Shown: positions 1 to 13,886 of the stretch, piece by piece
How positions within the stretch are numbered: the stretch's first letter is position 1
Layout of the letters: each line of letters starts with the position of its first letter
Assembly (NCBI RefSeq): GCF_902148855.1
Contig: NC_043964.1
Span: 27,143,285 to 27,207,284 of the forward strand
DNA from: Sphaeramia orbicularis
Taxonomy: Eukaryota; Chordata; Actinopteri; Kurtiformes; Apogonidae
DNA length: 64,000 nt
Reading direction: 5' to 3'
The notes under the pieces: model-generated
Told to the model about the DNA's origin: nothing
Database searches by the model: none
What the model saw: only the letters and a program-made list of their open reading frames with translations
Program-made: the position numbers and the translations under genes

Positions 1-3000
1 AGCCCCAGGCGATAAGTGGTAAGTGTCTCGAACAGCGCCCACCCATGAGTGTGAAAAATACACTTCACGAGCAGGTTTCGCATTGGTTGATCATTTACCA
101 GACGTTCCATTACAGTCTGGAAACCATCCAAATCAGTCATGCTAAAAGCTCTCTGCAAACATTTTAAAGGACATATTTTAACCAAACATAATCATGCAGA
201 GATTTTCCCCTTGGTGCTTCTGGAAGTTTGATGATTGATCATAAAAAATATAAAAAAAACAAACAAACCAAAAAAAGGCTATCTTGACCTTAACAGATCG
301 CCATTTTAAACAGACACAGTTAGACATCTTGTGTGCTTTTTGTCTTTTATATCAACTATGCAAATATTTGCCCTAAAAAGACTTCACCTTGTCCTCCATT
401 GTGTCCTTGAGCCATGGACTTTTGTGATGCATTAAGTTTTTAATTGTCAGTGTGCTCAGATTAATTCATTAAATTCTTCAGTTTGAAGTCCAGCTATGTG
501 TAGCTACAGTAGTTTTCAGACACTCTTAAATTTTACACAATCTCAAATATTATAATAAAATATTTGCAGATTTATTTATTTTTTGTGTGTTTCAAAAGGT
601 GTGGCTGCATCAGACAACAAATGAAAATTAATATTTTTTGAAAATGTTAACAAGAAAAAATAATTAAATTCTTCCTAGTTTCAATATGTCATGTCCTGGA
701 TGTGTTTCAAGGGGCGTTATCTTGTTGAAACATCCAGTTGTGACTTTGATGGAACAGAGCACGTGTAGAAGGGATCATGGGGGTTTAGAGAATGGAACAA
801 TACTTGGCAGAGTTCAATGTTTAAGAGTGATACTTAATAAAATATATTACAGATGCATGGGACATCCAAAAATTTTTTTCTCCCCATTTGTCCCCTGGGC
901 GCCTGATGTGGTGAGCCCACTGCTCCTAGTATGTAGTGTGTGATGCATACATACATACATGATCTAGTGATGGGTTAAGGGCAGAAGACATGTAGGTGTG
1001 TGGCGCATGTGCATGTTTACATGTGTGAACCCCTACTGACAAAATAAAGATTCTTAAAAGATTCTTAATTGGAATATAACACAAATCATATTCAAAGCCA
1101 AAAATAACCTACTACCAGGAAACATGTGTGTGGTGTTAATGTCTGGAATAGACTGAGGGAGGAGCACAAGGAATGTTCAAACATAAGACAATTCAAAAAC
1201 ATTTAAAAGAACATGTTTTTCACAAAATATAGGGAAGAGGGTTATATGTTCACTGTTGTTTATGTATATATTTCCTTCCTTGAGTTAGTTATTATTTGTT
1301 TATTTATTCACTAGCACAACTAAGAAAGGCATTGGTAAAAGCTTATATGTGTATTTGTATGTGTGTATATGTATAAACGTAAATATGTGTATATGGATGA
1401 ATGAATGTGTGTGTATGTGTGTTTGTGTGTGTGTGTGAATAGATATATAAATATAGAAGAGTAATGTAAAAGGAAGAGGGACATATATTATTAATAATAT
1501 TGCAGGGAGAGGGGGTGGGATTAAATAAGTTATACTTCTTCCCACCCCTTTTCGGGCATGTAAATGAAATTGTTGCGCTTTTCTTCTGACTAAGATTGTT
1601 ATGATTCTTGATATTTGTATTATTATGTATGTTTTGAAAGTGCATATATGTTAAATTTCATTGCATGTTCGGAATAAATCGCTAAATCACTAAATATATT
1701 GTAATATATTCTGGTTGTCTATTGTATTCTATTGTATTCTATTGTATTGTATTCTATTCTATTCTATTCTAGTCTAGTCTAGTCTAGTCTAGTCTATCAA
1801 TAATGATAATTTTACTTTTACAAATCTTCTTTTTTTTTTCTTTTTTTTTTTTAATCACTCAGGTCTCATGTTCATTTTGGAAATAAACCAAAGTTGTTCC
1901 TGGTCACAGATATTTACTAGTTACGGAGAATCATATGTTTGGTCACACTACACACTGTGCTCAATAAGAATCTCAGGATACTGCTGTGTTGTGTATTTCA
2001 TGTATTTCAATGGTCTGGGAATGGAGACTGCACCCAGAGTTACCCACACATTCAACTTGGTTTGTTCTCAACAAGATTTATTAAAATCCTGAGTCAGTGT
2101 GTATTTTTTTTTCCTTCAGACACAGATAAACGTCCCTAATTCTTCACATTGTTTGGGTATTGATCTTGGCCTGTCGCGATATAAATAGATTTGCTCATGA
2201 GATTAACAAAGGCTTTGGGTCAGGACAAAACTAATTTTAATCAGCTTGGCTTATACGTCTTTGGTTTTGAGTTTTGGCCAAGTGTGCTGCCCTCCCAGAT
2301 GTGACCTAGAATAATAGCAAAGAGGGAACACTGTGCACATGTAACATATGACAATGGTCCTGAAATGTCCCAAATCGAGAAAGTCATACTCTGTGCTTTG
2401 TTTCATACAAGAGCTGTGTGTTATACTTCCAAAATGTTGAAAATTCTCATGATTATTATGTTTGTCTATATTGAATCTATTCTGCTCTAGTTCTAAGAAC
2501 GTTATTTCTCGGTTAATTAAGCACAACCTCAACCTCAGTGTGGTTCGGTTATGCCTACTTTATTCTTTTTGAGGGTAAATTATTATCCTCTAACTACCTC
2601 TAGCAGCTCTAACCTCTAAATATTACCTCAAATGTCAAACTTTAACCGTGTGTACCACCGTCTCTTCTCTCCATCAAAATACAGTGTCAAATACAGTCTT
2701 CAAAGCAATGTTCTTCTTTGCCAAATGTGTGTCAGTCTTTTACTGAAAGTTTTATGACATAACTGAGTCACCTGAGAACACGTAGGCGATGTTTATCTCT
2801 GTTTATGATAAACCGCTGCTTAAGAGTCTGATTTTACACCTCTGGTGCTTTAATGATGTATATCTCCAGTTTTATCACTCATATAATATTTCCACTTTAA
2901 ATACAGATATGGTCAGATATGTCAACCCTAGAGAGGTTATAGGTTACTTTGAGTGAGCTTCTGATGTTAGGTGAACAGTAACTGAAGACGCAAGTAAACA

Positions 3001-5188
3001 AAAATAAAGACTGGAAATATGCAGTGTCATGCATGTGGTGAACGGACAGCTGGGTAATACATTAAAGCGTCGTCCAGTTACAAGACTTCAATAAGAAGTC
3101 CAGACAGGTGATGCTAGAATTGGACATACTGGATAAAATGCACCAATAATAGTCATTTAATTTTAAGAACCGTCTTATATTTCTTGTGTCATAGGTTTCA
3201 GGCTGATTTCCAATAGCAGCCACTAGGTTTGTTCCCTGTGAGTCAAAAAACAAGGACAAGAACAGTTACAGGACAACAGGTCGACTGAAAGGACCCTGGG
3301 GCTTGAATGAACACAAACCAGACAATGTTGAGGTACGGTCATTTTAATATCTGCTATACTGTAAAACTTTATATGCTTTTTATCCTTTTAATCTAAAATG
3401 CACATCAGAGTGTCGCTAATTTGTCTATTGTAACCCTCCCTGTACTTAACACATATGCCGAAACTTTTTTTTTTAAACTTTTTGTCCTTTTTATTTCCTT
3501 TTTAGGTATTACACATGAGCATATTAGGACCTTCCACCACCAAAATTAACTTAAAACTAAAATTCACTTGTGATTAATCTACATATATTGAGGATTTTTC
3601 ACTTAAATTTTCAACATAATGTATAAGGATTCATTTTATTTTTCTTTGCAATCAGAGTAGAGGTGTCATTATGTAAATGTAAAGACATGGTTAAAAATAG
3701 CAAAGAAAAATAATAATAATAAGACAAATCACTTGTTTCAAAGCCACACTGTCTCTGTGCACTACTTTCAATAACTGCTCAATGAATAACAGAGAAATTG
3801 TTTTTCTGCAGAGAAATGGTTGCAACTGTTTTTTGTTTTGTTTTGTTTTGTTTTTTTCATTCAACAAAAACATCACATAATTCCAAACAGGTAATGCTAG
3901 TATTTGACAGTATTTGACAGCCTGGATAAAATGCACCAATAATGGTATGTGAGCTAAAGCTGAGGTACAATCATTAGGGAATAATTGGCATTCTGTCTGT
4001 CAGTCACAATTTTAGGATAAATTTACAATTATAGGATTAACAATTAAAATTTTTCTTCTTATTTTGAGCACAGAGATGAGAAACTTATTTTTAACATTCC
4101 TTTGGATCATAGTATTAAAATATGCTTAATAGTAGATAACAAAATCCTACTGAAACAGCATTATTATTTAATATTACTTACGTAGAGGTCGAATTAGAGT
4201 GTGTCAGGTGCGACATAAGCCCGTTAGTTGATGTGTCGTTGCAGGTGAAGTACCCTCTGACTTCAGGAGGTGTTAAAGTGTTAAAGTGTTGGGGGCAGAC
4301 CGGGTCCTGAGGCAAAGTCCCATGTAGTTCTGATATCACACCAATCACTTCCTTCTGAGAGCTTATTGGACTATCAGGAGGAATTTATGACCTATGGAAT
4401 ATTTTGAAGGTTCCTTGGGACGTAAACATCAGAGTCATGTGTTTGGTCGAGGACGGTGAAACACACACACATTTCATAATTTGTAAAACTCTTTCACTGG
4501 GTGATAAAAATAGATAAGTCATTCCTATACAGATATTGAGCAGATGTACATTTAAATCATTCTCTCTTTGGATTTCCATGATTCATTAGACAGAAAGTTA
4601 ACCTTTGCTTCATCAGGTGCAGAGGCTGTTATTGGCACAAGGGTTTTCTTTGTCTTGCTGATCCGCTATTCAGCTCTGATAAGACAAGGGAGATCACAAC
4701 TCACCGCCAGGCCTCACTGACTTTAAACCCACATTTATGGCAGGTATAACAGCATCCGAAGTGGGTGACAACACTAAAACAATGTAATTGTGTTCTCAAA
4801 AACAGAACACAACAACTTGTCCTTTTGAAACAGCCTTGATTTCGCACATATTGTTTCTTTTTCCTTAAGGTGATGGACATAAGCAGAGATAAGAAACATT
4901 CCTCTGAGAGATAACCTGGTGAGAAATTTATCACCTCGGCCATTTACAAGAAGCACCTATAATGTCAAAATGAAAACACAGACAACATCCGCACACTGTA
5001 AAAGTAAAGGACAGATATTGATTGATTTATTGATTTTTAAGGGTCCTGCACCACACGCTGCCCAGCCCAAAATAACATCCACATAATTCAGTGTTAATGT
5101 TTCATGAGATCTACAGTCGTTACAGGGTAAGGATAAAGCATTTGCATTGTTTCGGTCAAACTTTGGAAAATAAGAAGTGTAATGATCA
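1..5188. other. Gene-free flank with low-complexity DNA
   Basis: I see no exon with family similarity on either strand. Open stretches here are short and carry no recognisable motif. About 1080-1700 resembles the 3' part of a LINE (AT-rich, TG/CA-rich, ending near an AATAAA), but I cannot name the family. A stretch of about 45 bases near 3104-3150 recurs imperfectly near 3889-3945; both contain the words TGCTAG and GGATAAAATGCACCAATAAT. This may be a broken dispersed repeat. Confidence 0.6.
1715..1798. repeat. Pentanucleotide microsatellite (TCTAT/TCTAG)n
   Basis: A run of five-base units drifts from attgt/attct to tctag along its length. It is a simple tandem repeat with no gene nearby. Confidence 0.85.
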
Positions 5189-5813
5189 TTAACCCTTTCA
5201 TGCATGAATTATGAGAGCCTTAATTTTTTTTTTCCTAGGTGTTTTTATTCCTGTAGGCATTAAAAAAAAACAATGCAATTGACTTTTTTTTTTTTACCTA
5301 TTTTTCATGGAGTTGCAAAAAAGTCCTTTCAGCAGGACACCATGTATTTAATTTTTGAAATGAAGAAACGTATTTATTGATCTACTGTGTGAAAACTATG
5401 AAATAAAAACACTTTTAATGCAGCTAATCAGATATTTTCTCACATTTTAGCATACTCTAATACTGGTCATTACTCACTCCATGGAGATAATATGTTTTTT
5501 TGTTTAACCCATAAAAGCCCAGTGCTATTTTTGTCATCATTTTGTTTTGAAACCCCCCCCCCCAAAAAAAAAAACCCTGTTAATTACAGTCTAATAACAA
5601 CAACAAGCAACTGATTTGCACTCAAACATGTTAGTGCAGATCAATTTTATGAAGAACAGCAAAGTTACAGTAATTATATGAACTGCAATGTATGGGATGA
5701 TGCATGAGCGTCCACTGTATTGGCAGTTTTGGAACTAAAATAACAAAATCCATGAACAGAACAGCTGTAAAACAGCTGTTCACTGTAGTGACCACTGTGC
5801 ATGAAAGGGTTAA
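5189..5813. mobile_element. piggyBac-like MITE, copy 1
   Basis: The element is bounded by TTAA at 5189-5192 and 5810-5813. Its terminal inverted repeats read CCCTTTCATGCA inward from both ends. A TTAA target site followed by CCC is the hallmark of piggyBac transposons. The interior (about 617 bp) has no transposase frame, so it is non-autonomous. A second copy of the family lies at 62539-63059, with the same ends and the same inner segment next to the right end (CACTGTAGTGACCA). Confidence 0.8.
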
Positions 5814-6310
5814 TCAGAGTCTTAAAGACAGTGACACGGTGGTCAAATTATGTAGAAGAACATTGGACAGATTACAAACACTCCCATGGAACAAAAATAG
5901 ACTTCTATGCCCTTTTGTCATATAGAAAAAAAAGAGTAGGAAAAAAAGTGCATTTTTATGTGGTGTGTATGTTTGTATATGTATATATGTGTATGTATGT
6001 ATGACAGGTATGCATGTTAGTTTAAGCACATATGTATTTATCATTGTAAACATGTGTTTGTGTATATTTATCTGTGTGAGTGTATATACGGATATTTTAT
6101 TTATATTTATTCACTATTGCGAACATGGGCAATTGTATATATATTTTGTGAGTGGGTGTACATAAATATATGGGTGCAGAAATATGTGCACAGTTATTAG
6201 GTACTGATGGGTATATTTATGTGGGGTGGGTTTAGGGCAAGTGTTTTGTAATATTTTGTAAATCTCCTTCAATTAAATAAAGGTCTTAAAAAAAAGAAAA
6301 GATCAAGGAC
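5814..6310. repeat. TG/TA-rich stretch, possible LINE 3' end
   Basis: The stretch directly after the piggyBac-like MITE is rich in tgtatg/tatata and ends with an AATAAAGGTCTTAAAA-like tail. The layout resembles the 3' UTR of a fish LINE into which the MITE was inserted. I see no coding remnant and the family is not assigned. Confidence 0.35.
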
Positions 6311-6614
6311 TTGGCTTCAGTAGTTACCAAACAAACTAATAAACATAATACGATGGCACATAAATCACTCATCCTTCAAAAATCAGAGATATATTATGTA
6401 ATGCCTCTCAAAGAAAAAAGAACAGATATACAAGTGATTAGGAAGTAGAACAGTTTTGATGTCAGCAGGAATAAAAAAGAAACACAACAAAAGAAGCTGT
6501 AGGTTTTACATGCAAGACATACTTTGCATCCGTCTGGATAAAGGGGTCAGGGGGGTCACTGGGGCAAGGTTTAGTCAGTAGGGCGAAGGTTTACAGCATA
6601 TATAATGAAAATAT

Positions 6615-6923
6615 GACACTGTGGCTCAGGAGGTAGAGCGGGTCCTGCAATAACCAAAGGGGGGGCGGTTCGAGTCATGTCCTGTTGTGTCCTTGTCCTT
6701 GTGTATGAATGTGTGTGAATGTTTGGTGGTGGTCGGGGGGGGCCGTTTGGTGCAGACTGGCAGCCACGCTTCTGTTAGCATGCCCCAGGGCAGCTGTGGC
6801 TACACATATAGTTTACTACCACCAGAGTGTGAATGAATAATGGATCACTGATGTAAAGCACTCTGGGTGCCTTGAAAAGCGCTATAGAAATCTAATCCAT
6901 TATTATTATTATCATTATCATTA
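6615..6923 (+). mobile_element. tRNA-derived SINE
   Basis: The head carries a pol III box A (TGGCTCAGGAGG near 6622) and a box B (GGTTCGAGTC near 6667), as in tRNA-derived SINEs. The 3' part reads GTAAAGCACTCTGGGTGCC, then AAAAGCGCTATAGAAAT, and ends in (ATT)n. This tail is typical of V-SINE/L2-mobilised fish SINEs. The tRNA head has no cloverleaf-capable 3' half, so it is not a functional tRNA gene. Confidence 0.75.
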
Positions 6924-7303
6924 ATTTTGAACCAAGATCCTGTGTTGACACTGGAGAGTTGGACCACTGGGTGAAGTCTTCTCCATCATGTCCCAAAGAC
7001 TTTTAATGGGGTTCATATCCGGACTCTATGGTGGCCAGTCTGTGTGTGAAAGGGATCTCTAATGCTCCTTGAACCACTCTTTAACACTAGAACCCCCATG
7101 AGGTCCTTTTGACCTGTCTTGTCTATTAAAATACACGTAACTCTGTTTGAATAAAAACCCAATGTCTCTCGGTTGATTACTTTTCCTAAAAGTGTGTAAT
7201 ACATCACCATAAGCGTTTTAGGTATTCTAGAAACAAAACAGAATTACAAAAGGAGAGGTTTTACCTAGAACTGCCATGAGGTCATTTTGACCTTCATATA
7301 GAT

Positions 7304-8001
7304 CAGGGGTGTCAAACTCATTTTAGTTCAGGGGCCAAATACAGCCTAACATGATATAAATTGGGCCAGACCAGTAAAATAATATAAATAATAGGATAAG
7401 AACTTATAAATAATGTCAGCTCCAAAGTTTTTTTCTCTGTTTTTGAGTGAAAAAAGCCAAATTCCGTAATGAAAATATTTTACATCTACGAACCATACTT
7501 GAACATAACATGAACAAATGTGAACCTGAAAATTCTTATGAAAAATAAGTGCAATTTTAACAATTTTACACCTTAGTTTATCATTTATATATGTTCATCA
7601 CAACTTACAGATCACAGTGGATCTACAAATACACAAAACATTTAGTAAGAGGCAGAATATTGGTACAATTCCACATACTTCTGTTAAGAAATTTCAGGTT
7701 ATTCACATTTTTTGTAAAAGGCTGGTCTGTAAATGTAAACATTTTTGTGCAATTTTACTTTTTTTTTTTTTTACAGAACAAAGAGAAAAATTTGTAGATT
7801 TCATTATTATTTATAGGTTACTATGATAGTATTTTACTGGTCTGACCCACTTGAGATTGAACTGACCTAAAATGATTCTAACATCCTTCATTGTTAATAT
7901 CGTCAGTGTAATTTCTGCATTTCACAAATTCATCCTACGGGCCAGACTGGACCCTTTGGTGGGCCGTTTTTGGCCCCCGGGCTGCATGTTTGACACCTGT
8001 G
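7304..8001. mobile_element. hAT-type non-autonomous DNA transposon (698 bp)
   Basis: The ends read CAGGGGTGTCAAAC and, inverted, GTTTGACACCTGTG. They are flanked by an exact 8-bp target duplication, ATATAGAT, at 7296-7303 and 8002-8009, as expected for hAT elements. The GGGCCAGACCAGTAAAATAAT interior is typical of a very common fish family. There is no transposase frame. Confidence 0.85.
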
Positions 8002-8224
<223 letters not shown>

Positions 8225-8841
8225 GGCATAGATGGAAACAACCATATGTGTTACACCATCACACATGAGTCTTTAAAGGGAAATAAATACTCTGCTTGTG
8301 AAAGGAGGTTCTATATCACCCAATACGCTTGTGAATCAAATGACAAAGCCACATATCCAGCTGTAAAAACAGTTTTTTTAAAGGCCATTCTGTGAAGAGA
8401 CACGCCTCAGTACCTTGAAAATGGTCTCGTGTCTTTGTCGTGCATCCGCCTCTGTCTGCTAAAGTCTCACAGCTCCTTTAATGGTTATGGGTCATGCAAC
8501 TACGGTCTCATTGTAGTAGACAGAATCATAACAAACAGCAGCTGGAAAGACCTGATTCTTCTGGCAGGTACACAGACAATTAGACTAAATGCCCCTGATT
8601 CGACTGTTTGCACAGGGTCACAGAGGGATGTACTAAACTCCAAGTATAATTAATCACACAATTGTATTTGGATAAGTCTCATTGTCTTCTTGTTGTGTGG
8701 CTGGATGCTCTGCTGAGTGTTTTCTTTCTGTGGTTGAACGTCACAGACAGATCTATTTAATTGTCATGCCAGGCTGAAATTGAATAAAGCAGAGGGAACA
8801 GGGTGAAAGCTGTCAGTTCCACAAATCATATTCCTGCGGTG

Positions 8842-11800
8842 ATGCTCTTAGAAATGTCACAGTTTTGTTCGTGGAGAACTCTCCTCTTACTACTTTCAAC
8901 AGTGGGTAAGTGCAAAGCTTTTATTTTCTGAGGAATCATCTGGAAAGCTTACAAAATATTCATTTTTGTATCCATTTTTAGGTTATGGACATGCATCCAA
9001 GTGCACAACGCGCCGATGTCTGGCTGAAATGCTAATCAAGAAAAAAATGACATCTCAGCCACAGTATGAAAACTGTACCCAAGAAATAGATATTCCACTC
9101 ATTGAGTACCAAACATTAGCAGTTGTAAGTATTGTCTGTTCCTTGTTTTTTTTTTTTTTTTTTCTTATTCTTTGTGTCTTTGTCTGCAAGACATTACATA
9201 TTTCCCCTCCTTCACTGCTCTACCTGACCACACTTATGTTTTCTCTCAACAGGACACAAAGAATCTCCATTTAGTTAGTTCTCTTAAGGTCACAATGGTA
9301 AGATTCAAGAAACTTTAATATGAGCAAAGACCAATAAATAGTGTTATGGCTACATTCATTTTTTTGATTTTAATCCACAGGTTTGGAAAGATCCTGAGCT
9401 GCAATGGAACACATCTGAGTACGAGTACAATCAGGTGGTCGTACCGGTTAATACAGTCTGGACGCCAGTGATTCGCATAACAAATGGGTGAGTCTTGTAC
9501 ATCAGACCCATAAAAACACATGAATTCTGTCAGATTTTACACTCCTTAACCTTCACCTACCTGATCCATCTAATTTGTGGTATGTGCAGAGTTTCAACGA
9601 CGACAAAACACAGTTCCAGTGACCTGCTGGTGCACAGTAACGGCAGCCTGAAGCACAGTTTGCTCATATATACAGAGGTGAACTGTGAGGTCAACCTGTT
9701 CAACTATCCGTTTGCTTCTGATGCATGTCCTGTCGCAATCCACACCTGGAGCAGCAGCGGTAAGCTCAGCAAACACCGAGGCCAAGGTCACAGTTAGAGC
9801 CAGAGAAATTCCTTTTCAGCATCCACAGATTTGGGTCAATCCTCTTCTGGATCAACAAAAACACCTTATTGTAGTTTTTGTAAACTAAAAGGATGAAGTT
9901 TTTCTTGTGTACAACCAGAAAACTAGCCTGGTAATGAGCATTTCATGCAGGAAAATGAAAGACAGTTCAATGTAATCAAAAGTTTTAATTATATTTCTAT
10001 CTTGTTATGTAGTAAACCATCACTTCAGTCTGTTGGAAATTTACAACCATTAGTGTCATTATAAAAATGAAAACTTTCTTTCAGAATGTGGTACAACAAT
10101 GAATCTGGATAAACTGAAGATGTCTGATAGTTCACATGGAGATTGGCAAACTGACTCTGTGGCCTTTGACAAAAAACCAAATGGCCAAAATTACATTTTG
10201 GTAAGTTTACACACCGAACTAATAATAATATGTTAGCATAATATGTTTAGAAACTATAAACATTTCCCTTGTGTCTTGACTGTACATTCTGGTGTTAACT
10301 GCTGTTCCAACAGAAATTTAGCAATAATTTATTATCCAAAATGACATTATTTCATTATAGTGGCAATAGTTCTGGTTTATAATATTTTCACAAAATTAAA
10401 GCAACAAGTTTCCTTTTCCACTGAAGTGGAAAATATTAAGAATTGGAAAATATTAAGAAACTGTCCTTTTTTCTATAATCTAGGAGTTTTTTGTTTTTCT
10501 TTTTTTTTTTTTTATTACAAATGCAATCTAATGTAATAAATTTTACTTTGTTTAAATAAGATATTAGAGCAGATGTTGTGCTATAGATTCAACTGGTGAT
10601 GAGTTAAAACAGTGGTTTGCATAATATCCCAACAGAGGATCATGACTGTTTGCTCATTTGAAGAGTGAGATGACTTGCAAAACTTCTGAATTTAAGAAAT
10701 AATTGTGCACAATCAATTTCAGTGGTGATATGTGTGTTTGATCAGAAATGTAGTCAATCACTCTGTTTTTTTTTTTTTTTTTTTTTTTTTTTTCATTTTT
10801 ATCTCTCAAAGACCTAAACAGCCCCTGGCTATGATACACACCTAAATGTCCAAAAACTTTTGAAGCGCTAAATAAATTATTCAGATAAAATGGAACATCT
10901 CAGCTTTTCAGTGGCATCAGATGTGTCTTATTGGACATTCAGAGGCTCAACTGTGAACATGGAAAACCAGAATATTCTGCAACATTGATTCACCAGTCAA
11001 ATCAGTGTAGTTTGACAAAGAACACTGGTAGAAGACATTTGTTTTTATATTCAGTTAATTATATATTTTGCTGAAAAAGTAATTTTTTCTTTAGGTTTCT
11101 CAGTTTTGATATAATAACCTTTGAATTGACTCCGAGCTTTGATTTACATCTACAGGGCCAAAAAATACCTGCTTTTCACTGAAAACTGCAAAATGCTGAG
11201 GATATTATTATAACAAAAATGAAGAAAAAATAGAAAAAAAATATTTGGGAGTTGTTTTAGGTGTTTTAGGGCTTAGAAGTTGTCTCTGGTGAGGTTGTCT
11301 ATTGCTATAAACTTCTCTTTGCAATAATCCTCAGGTGAAACTGAGAATCCGATTCCTCAACCCCTTCATAACCTTGATGATGCCCAGTATCCTGATTATC
11401 GTGGCTGATGTGGTGAGTTTTGCTCTTCCTCTGGGAGGTGGTGAGCGCAACTCCTTCAAGGTGACTCTGGTGCTCAGCTTCACCATGTTCCTCATCATCC
11501 TCAACGACGAGCTCCCTGGAGACAGCTACTGCCGGCCCATCATCCGTCAGTCAACTCACACGTATCACAAACAAATGTATTTCTCCAAATGTAAGGTCAC
11601 AGTTTGAGTCATTAACCATGTTTCTGTGCTGCAGGAACCCACTTCTGCATTTGTCTGGTTACCCTGGTAGTGAGCATGTTGGTGTCCATGGTGCTTACAC
11701 GAGTGGCCAAAGAAGGAGGCATTATGTTCTGCTGCAGATCCAAATGTTCAACAAGAAAAAAAGACAAAAAAGAGGACGAGGGTAAGAAAGACTTTCTTGT

Positions 11801-12128
11801 TAATGAATGAATGTGTTTGCATATAAACACTTTGATGCCCACAGACATGTTATTCATTGTAGAAGATAAAGCTGACATCAGCGTTATCCAGCTGAGCGCC
11901 TCGGAGCAGAACAGTCACGTGATCAGAAAGGTGGTCAGCTTCCTGGATGCTCAAGATGCCAAGGAACAGGAAAGTGAGAAAAAACAGAAAATTGCCAACA
12001 TGGTGGACAAGACAGTATTCTGGATGTATTTTGTTCTTGCCCTTTCTTACTTTTGTGGAATGTTTTATGTGTTGGTGAATCGTGTGTGTAGTATCGACCA
12101 CTTTGACTTTTATTCTGATTACGATTAA
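8842..12128 (+). CDS. Cys-loop ligand-gated ion channel subunit, 5-HT3/ZACN-like
   Basis: There are nine exons, 428 aa: 8842-8905, 8982-9124, 9253-9297, 9381-9487, 9590-9759, 10085-10200, 11335-11545, 11635-11781, 11845-12128; all introns are GT-AG and phases match. The 45-nt third exon is typical of the 5-HT3 family. The protein begins with a signal peptide (about residues 1-25). It has an extracellular domain with a true Cys-loop (C, 13 residues, C around NLFNYPFASDA). M1 contains the conserved Pro. M2 is preceded by GGER and reads FKVTLVLSFTMFLIIL, with Glu at -1' as in cation channels. M3, a Cys/Lys-rich cytoplasmic loop and M4 follow. Loop A reads VWTPVIRI, so the usual WxPD Asp is missing, as in human ZACN (WTPR). 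TEVNC before the Cys-loop also resembles ZACN (TETNC). The family call is firm; 5-HT3-like versus zacn is open. An AATAAA lies at 12161. Confidence 0.9.
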
Positions 12129-12160
12129 CTTCCTTTTCTGATGCTGCATGTCTTTACTAT

Positions 12161-12166
12161 AATAAA
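12161..12166 (+). terminator. Poly(A) signal of the Cys-loop receptor gene
   Basis: A canonical AATAAA lies 33 bases after the TAA stop, in a run with a second overlapping AATAAAA. It implies a very short 3' UTR. Confidence 0.65.
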
Positions 12167-12709
12167 AATAAAATGGCACAATTTCAGGTCAGTAAGTTGA
12201 TGTAAATATAAGCATTCTTTCTCTTGTTTCTCTTACATTTGTATATCCTCTGATAGTGATACTGATTTTTTCCAGAAGAAAATGTGTTACCACATTTATG
12301 AAAATCTCATCTGATTTTTACTTCCTTTTAGACTTTTTCAGTCAACAGAATGACGTTTACTCAAACACATAGAAGTAGTCTAACCTATTGTGACACTTGT
12401 TTCTTTGCATGTTTGCATTTTGATGAATGAAAGTAGGTGCCTTCATTTTAGTACAACCACAACATCTGAACAGATTTACTGCAAAAAATCTGATAAGACA
12501 ATGCACAGACATTTAATACAGATTTGTACAGATTTGACTTCAGGTCAATAAAAACATTGCCTTCACTACTTACTGTTTTTTTTTTTTTTTTTGATACATC
12601 CAGGTGTACTAGAGATGTTATTTTACTCACTGATGTGTGTCTCGGCGTGGATGACTTACTTAAATCATCCCTTAGTTACTGAAGCTGCAAAATACTCCTG
12701 TTCATTTGT

Positions 12710-12722
12710 TGCCACCTAGTGG
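12710..12722 (-). promoter_or_regulatory. CTCF-core-like site
   Basis: TGCCACCTAGTGG reads CCACTAGGTGGCA on the minus strand. This fits the vertebrate CTCF core CCASYAGRKGGC at every position. It lies between the receptor gene and tvp23. Occupancy cannot be told from sequence. Confidence 0.4.
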
Positions 12723-13886
12723 TTAAACAATTCCCTGCAGACTAAGAGCGCTTGAGGCCATGTTAATCATGATAGATTTTAATCAGGAGAAAACCACAAT
12801 TATCACCATTATAAAAACAAATCTGCTGAACAATGGTTAGAGATATGCAAATTTAAGATAATCATACTAAAAGACATGAATGATACAATTACACTCAACG
12901 TTTAACATTAACAACCTGCGTTATACTATTCTTTATTAGTATAACTATTCTTTATACTGCATATATTACATAACATGACTGAATTGTTGGCAGTTTGCCA
13001 TCAATTTAATAAATATTCCAGTCAGACATAACTGTTTTGACTTTGACTTTATTATTCCAGTTGTAAAATAAAACTTCACAGACATCAAGGGTAAATGACC
13101 ATTTTTTTGTCTAAAATCACACCCAAGTTTTAAAGCAGCAATCATTTAAAAAATAGTGTTCATTTCTTAACAATTGCACTCCTCCCCACTATTTAATTGT
13201 GATACAAATACATTTTTATTATTGACAATAGTATAACTCAATAAAAAAGGAAAAAAAAAAAATATTGGAGGCATAACAGCTGATATGCACTTAAAGAGTG
13301 AACTGCATTCATCATTCATTTAAAGTAATAGTAATCCTCAATATGTGCAAAGGAATGAATCATGTTTCCAGAAGTACCCTGTTCACAACATTTAATGCAT
13401 TTATTAGATGCTTTTCTGCATGACTACCCTTTGAAAAAGCACAAAAGTGGCTCCTTAATTGCAACAGGCACATTGAAGCTCACTTAACTTACAAGTAATG
13501 GGATGCATGTTTGTCTGTATCAAAGTATCTTATATCAAAAAATACTTTGTCATACACTTATACAATATCACATAATGCAACAAATACCAGCAAAAAATTA
13601 AACACATTTATTCAATATTAGAAAAAGTTGGAATTTATTTCTGAATTCTTTAAATTCAGAGGATACCTACAAATTTGGCTTTTTACCAAAAAGTGTTATT
13701 AGAAAACCTGCACACCCTTCGAAAAGACCAGCCACCTTTTCACCAGGAATCAAGTAAATGTCCAGTGTTGTGCTTCACTGCAGAGGGAGGTCACTCATCA
13801 TCTTTAACTTCACGGTTCTTCCGTCTTCATTGCCTTTTGTTAGAAATGAAATGTTAATGCAATGTGACATGAAAACAAGACACATA
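12723..13886. other. Intergenic DNA, no gene seen
   Basis: AT-rich sequence lies between the receptor 3' end and the transposon next to tvp23. No exon-like frame or recognisable repeat stands out. Confidence 0.6.

Noticed and set aside
6615-6700. A tRNA gene
   Set aside because: Only box A and box B remain, joined to a SINE body; there is no acceptor stem pairing.
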